Numbered from the stretch's first letter, positions 8,303 to 17,400 are shown. The stretch: 39,621 bases of DNA from CAZDAM01 sp964503595 (GCA_964503595.1 CAZDAM010000018.1:1-39621), one strand, 5' to 3'. Notes: generated by a model from the letters alone, not told the origin. Program-made: numbers and translations.

Positions 8303-9030
8303 TTTTTGTCGCCAGTATGCTGATTGCTGGCCTTGATGCCTGCGATCTGAATCATGACTGGAAAGTTGAGGAATCCGAGGCCAGGGCAGAAGTCTCCACA
8401 GGCGCGGTCAACCTGATCCTGAAGGACCTGGCTGAGCAGCTTGGGGGACACCTCATGCTTCTGCAGCTTCGGGATACCTATGCCAGAAAAGGGCCAACGG
8501 ATTTGGATGGAGCACAGGCTTTGAAGCGCAGTACCCAGGAAGTGGCAATTCTGGAATCAGCTCTTTTTGCAGGGCTAGTGGAAAAAGGGGTGAAGATTTT
8601 GGGAAGAGATGCTTCCCTGCCAGCCCTGTCATCCATTTATGATGCCAGTGCCCTTGGAAATCTGGCTCAGAAAGCTGGATTGAGTGCTTATCTCAGGGTT
8701 CGCCTGAACCATTACCTGCAGATTAAAAGGCATTCCAAGGACGCCTATGAACACAATCCCAATGTGTACCGGGATAGTACGGAACACCAGATCGGGCTTT
8801 CCTATGCTCTTATTGGCCCAGCAGGGCAGTATCTGAGCTTTGGGGATTTTCGCCGCTCCTATGAGGAGTTTCGGGTTTTTGAAAAGCTTGAAGACAAGGA
8901 AATGACCATTTCTGAAGCAAAGATTCAGGAAAAGGAAGCAGCCCTGGTCCAGACGGATCAGTTCTTTGGACTGGAAGAGGTTCAGGCCAGAGGGCAGTGG
9001 CTGGCTGAATTGATTGAGAGTGAGCTTTGA
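8290..9030 (+). CDS. secreted protein, possibly CsgG/FlgO-like
   Basis: I chose the ATG at 8290 because it begins a signal peptide (MFQLIFVASMLIAGLDAC); an earlier in-frame start lacks one. The protein is 246 residues. Just after the signal comes DLNHDWKVEESE, which fits an EF-hand spacing (D1, N3, D5, E12) with Trp where Gly is usual. The middle, with LVEKGVKILGRD and LGNLAQKAGLSAYLRV, recalls the CsgG/FlgO/LpoB-type fold in lipoproteins that act at the outer membrane. The Cys at the end of the signal is a poor lipobox (LDAC). It overlaps the permease by 13 bases and the VanZ-like gene by 4. Function is unknown. Confidence 0.6.
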   Translation: MFQLIFVASMLIAGLDACDLNHDWKVEESEARAEVSTGAVNLILKDLAEQLGGHLMLLQLRDTYARKGPTDLDGAQALKRSTQEVAILESALFAGLVEKGVKILGRDASLPALSSIYDASALGNLAQKAGLSAYLRVRLNHYLQIKRHSKDAYEHNPNVYRDSTEHQIGLSYALIGPAGQYLSFGDFRRSYEEFRVFEKLEDKEMTISEAKIQEKEAALVQTDQFFGLEEVQARGQWLAELIESEL

Positions 9031-9398
9031 ACCGAAGATTTCTCTTGCCGTTTATGGTGATGGGGGCTTTCTTCTATCTGAGCCACCAGCCAACTCTGCC
9101 CAAAGTGGTCCCGGAATTTGATTCTTCGGATAAACTGATTCATGCTCTGGCCTATGGATTTCTGGCCCGAACATGGTTCTGGGCCCTTTCTGATCGCTCT
9201 CATCAGAAGAGAATGGGGCTGGCTTTTTTGCTGACGGCTTTCTATGGCCTTTTTGATGAATGGCACCAGAGTTTCGTTCCCAACCGTACCGCGGACGGAT
9301 ATGATTTTCTGGCTGATTGCATAGGAGCTTTTTTGGCAATAGCTCCTGAATTTCCCCGTTTGATCTGCAAAACTCATACACAATCTCTCAGTTCCTGA
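9027..9398 (+). CDS. VanZ-like family membrane protein
   Basis: A 123-residue protein of the VanZ-like type: SSDKLIHALAYGFLAR, then FYGLFDEWHQSFVPNRTAD and a final helix with DFLADCIGAFLA. The pattern of D-K-x-xH and DExxQ..P.R..D..D is typical of the family, whose members are small inner-membrane proteins; VanZ itself gives low-level teicoplanin resistance, but most homologues are uncharacterised. The start is TTG at 9027, overlapping the TGA of the previous gene (TTGA). It is the last gene of the run that begins at 5434. Confidence 0.78.
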   Translation: MNRRFLLPFMVMGAFFYLSHQPTLPKVVPEFDSSDKLIHALAYGFLARTWFWALSDRSHQKRMGLAFLLTAFYGLFDEWHQSFVPNRTADGYDFLADCIGAFLAIAPEFPRLICKTHTQSLSS

Positions 9399-9447
9399 AG
9401 GAATTTGTTAGATTTCTGGCCTTCTGCTCCGATAAATCTCATGGCTC

Positions 9448-11772
9448 ATGAGCAGAAATTTCGCCAAGAACTCGTCCTTTTTGAGTGGTCGCCTGTGGCG
9501 CGGCCTCTTATTGGCCTGTGTGGTTCATACAGGAGTTTTTGCCAATCCCTTCCGCGATGTACCCCCGGATCACTTTGCCTACGAGGCCATTGAAAAACTC
9601 ACCAGAAGCGGTCTGATGGGGGGATACCCCGATGGCACCTTCAAGGGTCGCCGGGTTCTGACCCGCTATGAAATCGCAGTCATTCTGGCCAAGATGATGG
9701 CCCACATGGAAGATCTGAAGGTTCAGGGCCAACCTGTGCAGGTGGCTCCGGATAACCAGATGCTGATGAACCGTCTGTCAGCCGAATTCAGGACAGAACT
9801 TGATCTTCTAGGGGTAAGAATTGATGCCCTGGAAGGAAGGATGCAGGAGGTTGAGGAGCAGACCCGGCTTCTGGATGAATCCCTTTCCAATGTTCATATC
9901 GAAGGTTATTACGAAGGGTCTCAGACCTATATTGCCCGCGATAACGCTTATACCCGCTATACCGACGGTTCCGACGCGACTCCGGGACTTCATCCTCTGA
10001 ATCATGATGTCTTCCTGCGTTTCATTGGAAACCCCAGGGAAGGCAGCCGCTTTTACAAAGACGTGGAAGCCTTTGTGGAGCTTAAGGCCAATTTGACGGG
10101 CCCGGCCCAGAATCGCCTGCGCTATGATTACTCCCAGAATCCGATTCCGGGGGATACACGCGATGATTTTGTGACCCATTTTCAGGATGATCGGGATGTT
10201 TCCGTCAGCAAGGCCCACTTTCGCTCCAAGGCTCCTCTGATGGATTTGAGGGTATTCAGTGGGGAGCAGTTCACGGATCTCAAGGATCCGGCCGTTCTTC
10301 TGACCGCATCCAATTTCCGGATTCGTCCATGGCTGGGCCAGGAAGGCTATATATCCGGGATTGAGGCCAGTGGCCGCTATGGGCGCACAGCCTATTTCGG
10401 GTCTGTTCTCAAGCGTCATATCGTGACTCCGATTTCAGATGTAGATCCGGAAAACCTGTTCACGGATTTTGCCAAGGAAACGGAAGCGACGGATGATGTA
10501 TTTGCTCTGCGCATGACCTATGACGCCCTGGATCTTGAGGAAAGGGGGGTCAAGAAGAGCCTGATTTTAGGGAGCACTTTTGTTGAGAATGCCAAGGACT
10601 ACACAACCCTGAACAACTTCAACCGGGTGATCGGCTTTGATGCCACCTATTCGGCCAAGGCCGACTACAATTTCGGTCTGACTCTGAATCCACTTTTGAG
10701 TGAGGGGCAGGGTGATATTCATGACACTGCCTTCAAGGCGGACTCCCAGTATGAACATGGCAATCTGATCCTGACCTTTAAAGGCTACAGTTTCGGCAAG
10801 GATTTCAAGACCAATGTGGCTTCAACCCAGTACATTGATTACTGGGATGGCACTTCTGCCGGGACAACCAATTCGGACAATCCGGACAACTATGGACGGG
10901 GCCGTTTCAATACCACCGGTGAGCGCCTCTTGAGGGGCTCGGCCAAGTACAGCTTTGATGAAAGTGGACTGACCGTGGTGGACAATCTCTCCATGACTTT
11001 AACGGGTCTTGTGAAGTGGTGGGAAGACATCGCCGGAATGGAGAATGAAAACTGGTTTGGCCGGAAAGGTACCCGGGTCAACCTGCGTACCATCGCGGAT
11101 TTGAATGATCGCACCCATATTGAATTCTTCAATGAACTGAAAAAGGATGCCCGTCCTGATGAGAAGGGCCGCACTCGCCATATGGTGGATATGGATGTGA
11201 AGCTGAACCAGGATGTTTCGGTTCTGGGTTCGATTGAATGGATCACGGATTACGACATTGTTGAACAGGATCAGCATTACACGGAAACAACAGGAAGTCT
11301 TGAGGCCAATGCTCGTGTCCATCCCCGCCTGAGCCTGAAAGGGAGAGTCAGTGACACCGTTGGCTGGGGGGGGCGTCCCAATCAGTTTGATATCGATATC
11401 CTGGATTTTGAGAGCAATTACCGCCTGTGGACTTCAGCTTCCTGGCGACAGTATCTCAGGCGCAGAACCTACGATGAAACAGCGGATCCTTCGGCCTATT
11501 CCGTCACGGATTACTCCATCAGCGAACTCAATATGAATTTCTCTCGACGCTTCGAGGGAAGTGTGGCCTACGGCTGGCAGCGTCCGGAAGATCGTTTTGG
11601 AGTTGGAGACGATTTTTGGAACTGGTATGGAAAACTGATTTATGAACCGACTTCTTCGACAGAGATCTCTCTGACTTACGGCTACGACTGGAATGATTCC
11701 GGTCATCCTGGACGCTTTAATTTTGAACACAGTGCCCAGAAAGTGACACTGAGGGCCCAGACGGATTTTTAG
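9448..11772 (+). CDS. SLH-domain outer-membrane porin
   Basis: A 774-residue protein with a signal peptide ending near GVFAN. Residues ~34-80 are one SLH domain (FRDVPPDHFAYEAIEKL, GGYPDGTFKG, LTRYEIAVILAKM). A coiled-coil segment follows at ~105-145. The rest is rich in alternating aromatic and polar residues and ends in TDF, typical of a beta-barrel. This is the arrangement of SLH porins in cyanobacteria, Thermotoga/Deinococcus relatives and several candidate phyla: the SLH domain binds peptidoglycan or a wall polymer and the barrel spans the outer membrane. No clear ribosome site precedes the ATG. It is followed after three bases by a lipoprotein gene, so it heads the surface gene run. Confidence 0.85.
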   Translation: MSRNFAKNSSFLSGRLWRGLLLACVVHTGVFANPFRDVPPDHFAYEAIEKLTRSGLMGGYPDGTFKGRRVLTRYEIAVILAKMMAHMEDLKVQGQPVQVAPDNQMLMNRLSAEFRTELDLLGVRIDALEGRMQEVEEQTRLLDESLSNVHIEGYYEGSQTYIARDNAYTRYTDGSDATPGLHPLNHDVFLRFIGNPREGSRFYKDVEAFVELKANLTGPAQNRLRYDYSQNPIPGDTRDDFVTHFQDDRDVSVSKAHFRSKAPLMDLRVFSGEQFTDLKDPAVLLTASNFRIRPWLGQEGYISGIEASGRYGRTAYFGSVLKRHIVTPISDVDPENLFTDFAKETEATDDVFALRMTYDALDLEERGVKKSLILGSTFVENAKDYTTLNNFNRVIGFDATYSAKADYNFGLTLNPLLSEGQGDIHDTAFKADSQYEHGNLILTFKGYSFGKDFKTNVASTQYIDYWDGTSAGTTNSDNPDNYGRGRFNTTGERLLRGSAKYSFDESGLTVVDNLSMTLTGLVKWWEDIAGMENENWFGRKGTRVNLRTIADLNDRTHIEFFNELKKDARPDEKGRTRHMVDMDVKLNQDVSVLGSIEWITDYDIVEQDQHYTETTGSLEANARVHPRLSLKGRVSDTVGWGGRPNQFDIDILDFESNYRLWTSASWRQYLRRRTYDETADPSAYSVTDYSISELNMNFSRRFEGSVAYGWQRPEDRFGVGDDFWNWYGKLIYEPTSSTEISLTYGYDWNDSGHPGRFNFEHSAQKVTLRAQTDF

Positions 11773-11775
11773 ATC

Positions 11776-13239
11776 ATGAAACTGCGTAAACTCATAATAT
11801 TTGCGGGAATTCTTATGGCAGCTCTGTTTTTACAGGGTTGCTTTCAGGACTATACCGTGGATGAACGCTTTCTGATCAAAGGGAATCTTCTGAACAAATC
11901 CGAGCAGCAGGAAATCGGCTTTGAGCCGTTTGATGCTTCCACATTTTCGACGATGGACAGTCGGATTCAGAATCTGGGAACGACGAATCCGAGTATTCTG
12001 GTGACGGCCTGGAGCAATCTCCCCAAAAAACTGGACCAGGGCGAACATTTTGAGCTTTGGGGGGTTAAGGACAGGGCTTATTTCAGTTTTGGAAAGTTTG
12101 TCGAATCCGGCGGGCAGCTTCTTTCCTATTCGGATGGGAATTCAGGCGTGACAAAATGTGCCACAGTAGGCAGTGAGCTGACCTGTACTTTTTCATACAG
12201 TCATGACCCCACGGTTCCGGTGCCCCAGGATTTTGACTCAGTGCAGGTGAGCCTGGAGCCTTTTGGAGATAAGGACTTTCAGAAAACCGGTGGAATTCTG
12301 ATGTCCGGAAATGTCCAGGGTCTGAATGGTCTGGTAAACCGCATGGAATTTCCAATCAGCTTCTCCTCGGGAAATGTCTTTGCCACAGCATCTGTACGGC
12401 TTTTCTATCTGGATGCGCGTAACGGCCTGGTGACTTTCAACCAGTTTGGCTTTCCCTTTCTCAATAATGGTTTCTTTTATGAGTTAAGAGCTCTGGATGC
12501 GGACTTATCAGCAACTGTTGCCTGTGGGGCCTTCAATGTGAAGGATGGAGTTCTGGTGAGTGCAGCTACCCAGACTCCTCTCGCCAGTAATATCTTCAAA
12601 TGTGGTACGGATTTGACTCAGTACCGTTCCATGATTGTCTCGATTGAACCTGCCTATGAGGGCAATTCCAAGGCTATTTTTGACTATGTGCCCTTCAAGG
12701 CCAACTACTCTCCCTTTACCAGCGAAGGTACCGAGGACTTCCCGATTTACAATCTGAGGACTTCGATTGCGGGAGCCAGTGAGGACCGGGGACTTTCTGA
12801 TGTAATCGGAAACTTTGAAGTTCTGACGACAAAGCTGGGTCCAACCTATGCCGTGTTTCGGGGACTCAACCACGAGCCCAATTATGAGCCGGTGGTCATT
12901 GACCGGGCCAAAGGGGTTACGGGACTCAAGATTTCCATGATTCCCAAAATCCAGGATCAGGCCGTCTTTCATGCCTTTCAGCAGGACTATTCCGAGCAGA
13001 TTCTTTCCGTGACGGTTGTCGGCAATTTTACCGGTGGGGAAGCTGCCATGAATGATTCCGGGGTGGATGGAGACAAAGTCAAATCGGATGGAGTCTGGAC
13101 AGGTCGAGTCAGCGGGATCACGGCAAGTACGGTGACCTATCAGTTCCGCATCAACGGCAAGCTTTACAATGACCCGCACGGGGAGGATGTGGAAGGTACC
13201 GGCAGCAACCGGGGCAAGTCCATTATGAATATCAGATAA
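11776..13239 (+). CDS. lipoprotein with C-terminal beta-sandwich (CBM48/E-set-like) domain
   Basis: The N-terminus has a lipoprotein signal with lipobox FLQGC, so the mature protein of about 465 residues would be lipid-anchored. Most of it is unrecognised. The last ~80 residues (VTVVGNFTGGEAAMNDSG, then VTYQFRINGKLYNDP) resemble the early-set or CBM48-like sandwich that often binds alpha-glucans or acts as a structural module. The start is three bases after the porin stop, so the two are almost certainly cotranscribed. The tail could also be a generic immunoglobulin-like repeat. Substrate and role are unknown. Confidence 0.68.
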   Translation: MKLRKLIIFAGILMAALFLQGCFQDYTVDERFLIKGNLLNKSEQQEIGFEPFDASTFSTMDSRIQNLGTTNPSILVTAWSNLPKKLDQGEHFELWGVKDRAYFSFGKFVESGGQLLSYSDGNSGVTKCATVGSELTCTFSYSHDPTVPVPQDFDSVQVSLEPFGDKDFQKTGGILMSGNVQGLNGLVNRMEFPISFSSGNVFATASVRLFYLDARNGLVTFNQFGFPFLNNGFFYELRALDADLSATVACGAFNVKDGVLVSAATQTPLASNIFKCGTDLTQYRSMIVSIEPAYEGNSKAIFDYVPFKANYSPFTSEGTEDFPIYNLRTSIAGASEDRGLSDVIGNFEVLTTKLGPTYAVFRGLNHEPNYEPVVIDRAKGVTGLKISMIPKIQDQAVFHAFQQDYSEQILSVTVVGNFTGGEAAMNDSGVDGDKVKSDGVWTGRVSGITASTVTYQFRINGKLYNDPHGEDVEGTGSNRGKSIMNIR

Positions 13240-13360
13240 GAAATTGAAGACCCGCTGGCTACGAACCACTATCTGTTTGAATCGATGCAATCCATTGCAG
13301 CAGTCAGGCACTACCATTTGCAGCCCGCCAGCGGGAATTCATCCGGATAAAGGAAATTTT

Positions 13361-14368
13361 GTGAGACGGTATTTTGCACTGGTGGCTTTGACGTCGACTC
13401 TCTTCTTAAATGGCTGCAAGGGAAAAAGTGCTCAGGAAACTCTGCCTCCGTCTGTGGCAGGTGAAGCCCAGTCCCAGGGAAGGGTCCTTTTTTCATTTGA
13501 AGACCCAAAAGAAGATGATCGGGGCATGGGTCACTACATTTACCCGGTTCCGCTGCAATCCTCTAAAGTGGGGATTTTTGATCTGACCCGCTTTCAGGTT
13601 CTGGATCGGGGAGAGCGGGTGGAGCTGGTTTTTGATTTCCGCCGTCCGGTGGATTTTGAAACGATTGATGGACAGACTTTTGCCAAGGGCTATGCCTATC
13701 AGCTGATCGATGTCTATATCGATAAGGATCGTCGTGCCGGCAGTGGCCTGAATGAGGCACTTCCCGGACGCAATCTGGAATTTCGGGCGGATGAGGCCTG
13801 GGACAAGGCCATTGTCATCACTCCCGGACCTTCCCATGAAATCCGGGATGCGATTGATTCACAGTCGGACTTAAGGCAGTTCTGGCTCAAGCGTAAGGAC
13901 ATCTATGTTCCCAATGATGTCTATGCCGGTTCTTTCCGGATTACCGCCCACGTTCCGAAGAGTGAGATTGGAGAACCTCATCCGGAATGGGGCTGGCAGG
14001 TTCTTGTCATGGGATATGATCCGCTCAACCTGACCCGCTATGGCCTTTATAACAGCGAAGTTCAGACCTTTGCCACAGAACGCTATTTTGGAGGCGGGAC
14101 CGACTATCAGGGGGAAACCAGTGCTATTGATGTCCTGGCTCCCAGTGCCGAATCCCAGTATCGGGTTTTGTCCCGCTACCGTAGTGGACCTGTGGCCAGA
14201 GATAATACCTGGGCCATCCTTCCGATGATCTATCTGGAATCTTTAGGAAAAGATAAACAAAAAATACTTCAGGACCGAAGAAATGTTATGACTCAACCCT
14301 CGGTCGAAATTCTGAGGGAACCGGACCTAAGAGGAATTGAACCTCGTTATCGCGAAGGAATGCAGTAA
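13361..14368 (+). CDS. lipoprotein with glucodextranase C-terminal-like domain
   Basis: I chose the GTG at 13361: it has AAAGGA six bases upstream and begins a lipoprotein signal (LTSTLFLNGC); earlier in-frame starts do not. The mature part carries FSFEDPKEDDRGMGHYIYP, FDLTRFQVLDRGERVELVF and YQLIDVYID, matching the C-terminal binding module of glucodextranase (Glucodextran_C), also seen alone in extracytoplasmic proteins of many phyla. In glucodextranase this region is thought to tether the enzyme to the cell surface or glycan. There is no glycosidase domain here. The protein is 335 residues. It lies between another lipoprotein gene and a PorV-like gene. Confidence 0.72.
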   Translation: MRRYFALVALTSTLFLNGCKGKSAQETLPPSVAGEAQSQGRVLFSFEDPKEDDRGMGHYIYPVPLQSSKVGIFDLTRFQVLDRGERVELVFDFRRPVDFETIDGQTFAKGYAYQLIDVYIDKDRRAGSGLNEALPGRNLEFRADEAWDKAIVITPGPSHEIRDAIDSQSDLRQFWLKRKDIYVPNDVYAGSFRITAHVPKSEIGEPHPEWGWQVLVMGYDPLNLTRYGLYNSEVQTFATERYFGGGTDYQGETSAIDVLAPSAESQYRVLSRYRSGPVARDNTWAILPMIYLESLGKDKQKILQDRRNVMTQPSVEILREPDLRGIEPRYREGMQ

Positions 14369-14372
14369 AGCC

Positions 14373-15386
14373 ATGGTGGGCAGAAAACTCAAATTTGGAA
14401 TCAGCGCAATCCTCTTTCTGGCAGCTCTGGGTTCAACCAGTGAGGCTCTGGGCTCCCGTACCCGTGCGATGGGTGGAGCTTTCATCGGGCTTGCTGATGA
14501 TGAGAATGCTGTTTTCACCAACCCCGCAGGCCTATCCCAATTGACGAAAACCCACTACCATCTCAATGCCTTGATGAATAACAGGGATGAATTCAAGAAC
14601 GACTCCTTTGCCTTTGCGTCTCAGATCTATGAAGCCCAGGAAAGAAAACGTTTTTCGATTGAAGAATATCTGGAAAACGAGTTTCAGTTCAGCAAGGCCG
14701 TAGAAAAGGAAAGCCGCTATAATTTTGCGGTTGCCTGGGAAAAGGATGACAAATCCGTTGAATTCGTGAGGAAAATCCTTCAGGACAAGAACGGAGCTTC
14801 CCAGCTTGGTTCTCCGGTGGCTGCTCCGATTGAGAGAGATCGGGTGTCTTTGGCCTTTGCTACGAAATTCCCCATGGCTCCTAATCTTTTCAAGAAAAAC
14901 GAAGTCTACGGTGGCCTGCATTTCAATTACGAAAATGTAGAAAGAAAGCTGACTCGTCTGAGTCGCTCTTCGACCAAGGAAGTCTTTAATGTGGGAATTT
15001 CTACCCTGGTGAAAACTCCCCATAACTTCTCCTTGGGGATGGTTCTGGATGCAGTGGTCTCGGAAAAAGTGACGGGTACCCCAGGGAGTACCGGTTCTTC
15101 GGCAGATCTTTCGATTGGTGGTTCCTATCGCCTGGACAAGGACTCCGTGATTACTGCGGATGTCACCAATGTTCTGGGCGCTGACAGAGCTCCGGAGACC
15201 CAGTTTCGGGCAGGTTTTGAACGCGAGCTGATCGAAGACGAACTGGCACTGAGGCTTGGTTCCTGGGACGGTACGTTTACCATGGGCTTCGGGTTGAAGC
15301 TTTTTGAAGAGATGAAGGTGGATTACAGCTTTTTTAACGGAGATGTCTTAAAAGAGCACTACCTTTCTACCTCGATTCCGTTTTAA
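14373..15386 (+). CDS. PorV/FadL-like outer-membrane beta-barrel protein
   Basis: The N-terminal half of the chain, after a signal peptide ending near SEA, carries GSRTRAMGGAFIGLADDEN and AVFTNPAGLSQL. This is the conserved start of the FadL/OMPP1 and PorV/UPF0164 superfamily, where the AMGGA...NPAGL segment forms the hatch and first strand of an outer-membrane barrel. The alternating hydrophobic pattern and the final STSIPF support a barrel. At 337 residues it is near the usual PorV size. I chose the ATG four bases after the previous stop; an in-frame TTG at 14337 is also possible but would overlap the upstream lipoprotein. The transported substrate is unknown. Confidence 0.75.
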   Translation: MVGRKLKFGISAILFLAALGSTSEALGSRTRAMGGAFIGLADDENAVFTNPAGLSQLTKTHYHLNALMNNRDEFKNDSFAFASQIYEAQERKRFSIEEYLENEFQFSKAVEKESRYNFAVAWEKDDKSVEFVRKILQDKNGASQLGSPVAAPIERDRVSLAFATKFPMAPNLFKKNEVYGGLHFNYENVERKLTRLSRSSTKEVFNVGISTLVKTPHNFSLGMVLDAVVSEKVTGTPGSTGSSADLSIGGSYRLDKDSVITADVTNVLGADRAPETQFRAGFERELIEDELALRLGSWDGTFTMGFGLKLFEEMKVDYSFFNGDVLKEHYLSTSIPF

Positions 15387-15388
15387 TC

Positions 15389-15916
15389 ATGGCGGCCAGA
15401 ACTCCGGCTAAGAAGACCCCGTCCAAAGAAGTCAAATCAGAAGGATTTCCTCCGATTTTCCTTTTATTGACCTTTCTTCTGGGATTTATTCTGTGGCCGT
15501 TATACCAGTTTTTAAGCTACGAGATTCACTGGAAAGAAGATGGCAGTATTCTTATGGTGCCTCTTGAGACTGCTCCTGTGGTCAAGGAGGCTGCCCCGAA
15601 CCATGTTCCTGTAACCAGTGGTCCCCGGGTTGTCAGTCCTCAGCAGAAGACAGAAGCTACTCCAGTTGTGATTCCGGCAAAACCTCAGACAGTGATTGCG
15701 GAAGTGAAAGATGAAGATCCCAGTGCCCGGGCCCGTTGGCTGGTGAAAAAAGCGCTTATGGACTACAACCAGCGATTTTCTCCGATGAAAGAACTCAATC
15801 TCTTTGAGTTGATCGGCAAGGGTTTTTTGAAGGAAATTCCCAACTGTCCAAACAATGGAATCTTTCATCTGAGTTATGAGGGAAATCTTCCGGTTGTGGA
15901 TTGTCGCAGACAATGA
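15389..15916 (+). CDS. single-pass membrane protein with pilin-like C-terminal module
   Basis: A 175-residue protein: a basic N-terminus, one transmembrane helix (~22-45), a Pro/Val/Lys-rich linker (~55-105), and a globular tail. The tail (ALMDYNQRF..., GKGFLKEIPNC, GIFHLSYEG, VVDC) follows the pattern of the last part of type IV pilins, where A-x-x-x-YN is followed by a 'GYL...C' and a disulphide-closing Cys. There is no prepilin cleavage site, so this is not a normal pilin. It starts two bases after the PorV-like stop, and the next gene begins inside its stop codon. The long linker suggests a periplasm-spanning connector (inference). Confidence 0.6.
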   Translation: MAARTPAKKTPSKEVKSEGFPPIFLLLTFLLGFILWPLYQFLSYEIHWKEDGSILMVPLETAPVVKEAAPNHVPVTSGPRVVSPQQKTEATPVVIPAKPQTVIAEVKDEDPSARARWLVKKALMDYNQRFSPMKELNLFELIGKGFLKEIPNCPNNGIFHLSYEGNLPVVDCRRQ

Positions 15917-16230
15917 AGCCATTGCCGCGTTTTTATCCACTGAAAAGCCGTTCCCATGCTGTGGCGCGTGCCTCGGTGCCGATGGCTTCTGGAGTCTGGC
16001 TGGAAGGGGTTCTGATTCTGAAAAGCTCCGAAGGTTTCAGGGTTCACTTTCCCGAACGGGTGATTGAAAATGAAGGGCGTGAAGCTTTATGGCTTCCGGT
16101 TCTGACTTTTGAAAATGAAGGGATACGCATGAAATGGGAGGAGCGAATCCTCAGGTTTTACCGAGCCTGGCTTAAAGCGGAGGCAGAGGCAGACCCAGAG
16201 TCTCGGTCCAGGGGATCCTCAGAAGGCTGA
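15913..16230 (+). CDS. small protein, SpoVG-like
   Basis: The ATG overlaps the previous stop (ATGA), giving 105 residues. The order of strands (HAVARASVPMASGVWLEGVLIL, then GFRVHFPER, then ALWLPVLTF) resembles SpoVG, a small RNA/DNA-binding regulator whose pattern is 'a..sv.....v.v..v.....g.fv.mPsR.......P'. SpoVG is about 90 residues and is known from Firmicutes, spirochaetes and other phyla. Similarity here is by pattern only and could be accidental. The 3' end overlaps the opposite-strand gene by 59 bases. Confidence 0.5.
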   Translation: MKPLPRFYPLKSRSHAVARASVPMASGVWLEGVLILKSSEGFRVHFPERVIENEGREALWLPVLTFENEGIRMKWEERILRFYRAWLKAEAEADPESRSRGSSEG

Positions 16231-17341
16231 AGCGGAACTCTCCGAAAACAGGAGCGCACAAAAGAGCCAGGCTGAGCAGGTGGATTGAAAAGAAAAATCG
16301 TGAGAAGGCTTCTTCCCAGTCTTTATTTTTCAGGCGGACCAGAGCACTTCCCATAAGAACCAGAAAAAGTGTTGGCAGGAAAAGATGAATGAAAAGCCAG
16401 ACCGGGGAGAGGTACCAGGCAGCCTGATCCAGCCAGGGAACCAACTGGGAAGCCAGAGGGTGCTCGGGAGAACTGAGCTCCTTAAGCCCTCCTCCAAAAG
16501 CAAAAACTCGTAAAAAATCGGTCCACAACAGAACCGCCATCGCTCCTAGTACCAGACGGAAAAACCAGAAAAGTCGGGTTTCAATCAGGATCTGAAGTCC
16601 CCACTGAAGGCTGAAAGCAAGAAGGGCAAAGACTCCCAGCTCCCAGGCGGGAAGCTCCAGATTTGGAATCTGGGGCCAGCTTTTAAGAGGAATCTGGGCG
16701 GCAAAAACCCAGCCTATTCCGCTGAAAGCAAGTGTAGAAGACAAGAAAGCATGGGAGCCTGTCTGCTTTCTTAAAAAAAGCACAAACAGAACAGGAGGGC
16801 ATAGAATCCCGGAAATTCCCAGGGTGATCATGGATATCCGGGAGTGTTCAACCCCCAGATAAAGACAGAATCCAGAAAGGAGAAACGGGAGCATGGCCAG
16901 AGTGGTCCTGAGCAGGGCAAAAATCCAGCCGAAAAAAGAGACTTTACGGTGGGATTGCTGCCGAATCCGTTTGCGAGCCTTCTTCAGAGTAGCCTGATCC
17001 ATTTCTTTTTCCGGAAGCTTGTCCTCAGGCTCCTCCCTTTCCTGGGCAGTTGGATCATCATCCATGGAAAAAATCTTGCGATCTTCAGCAGGAGGACTGT
17101 TCTTGTCCTGACGGGCCTTGTCTACAAGGGTGGTTTCAGCCCAGGGGGGAGGTTCGGAACCACTGGTTTCGGATTCATCCTCAAAAAAATCATCCGCTTG
17201 TGATTCCGGTTTCTTGGCAACGGAAAAGATATCTTCTGCCCTGAGTTCGGCAGATGAAAGGGGATTCCCACAGTTTCCGCAGAATTTATCTTTGCTGTCG
17301 GCCTTGTTATGGCATTTGCTGCATTCTATCGCTTTACTCAT
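16172..17341 (-). CDS. polytopic membrane protein with N-terminal zinc ribbon
   Basis: Residues 7-24 form a zinc ribbon (CSKC ... CGNC). A long acidic and charged linker follows (~30-135), then six or seven hydrophobic segments from ~136 to the end (for example LLRTTLAMLPFLLSGF and WLFIHLFLPTLFLVLMG). The zinc ribbon and linker would be cytosolic and the rest in the inner membrane. Many bacterial 'zinc-ribbon domain-containing' membrane proteins have this form and no known function. There is no obvious ribosome site. It is divergent from the acyl-CoA synthetase-like gene, 59 bases apart. Confidence 0.72.
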   Translation of the reverse strand: MSKAIECSKCHNKADSKDKFCGNCGNPLSSAELRAEDIFSVAKKPESQADDFFEDESETSGSEPPPWAETTLVDKARQDKNSPPAEDRKIFSMDDDPTAQEREEPEDKLPEKEMDQATLKKARKRIRQQSHRKVSFFGWIFALLRTTLAMLPFLLSGFCLYLGVEHSRISMITLGISGILCPPVLFVLFLRKQTGSHAFLSSTLAFSGIGWVFAAQIPLKSWPQIPNLELPAWELGVFALLAFSLQWGLQILIETRLFWFFRLVLGAMAVLLWTDFLRVFAFGGGLKELSSPEHPLASQLVPWLDQAAWYLSPVWLFIHLFLPTLFLVLMGSALVRLKNKDWEEAFSRFFFSIHLLSLALLCAPVFGEFRFSLLRIPWTETLGLPLPPL

Positions 17342-17400
17342 GAATGGTATGATGAACCTTCACGCAAAAACCTTCAAGTCTGGTTTATGGAGTTCACCTG

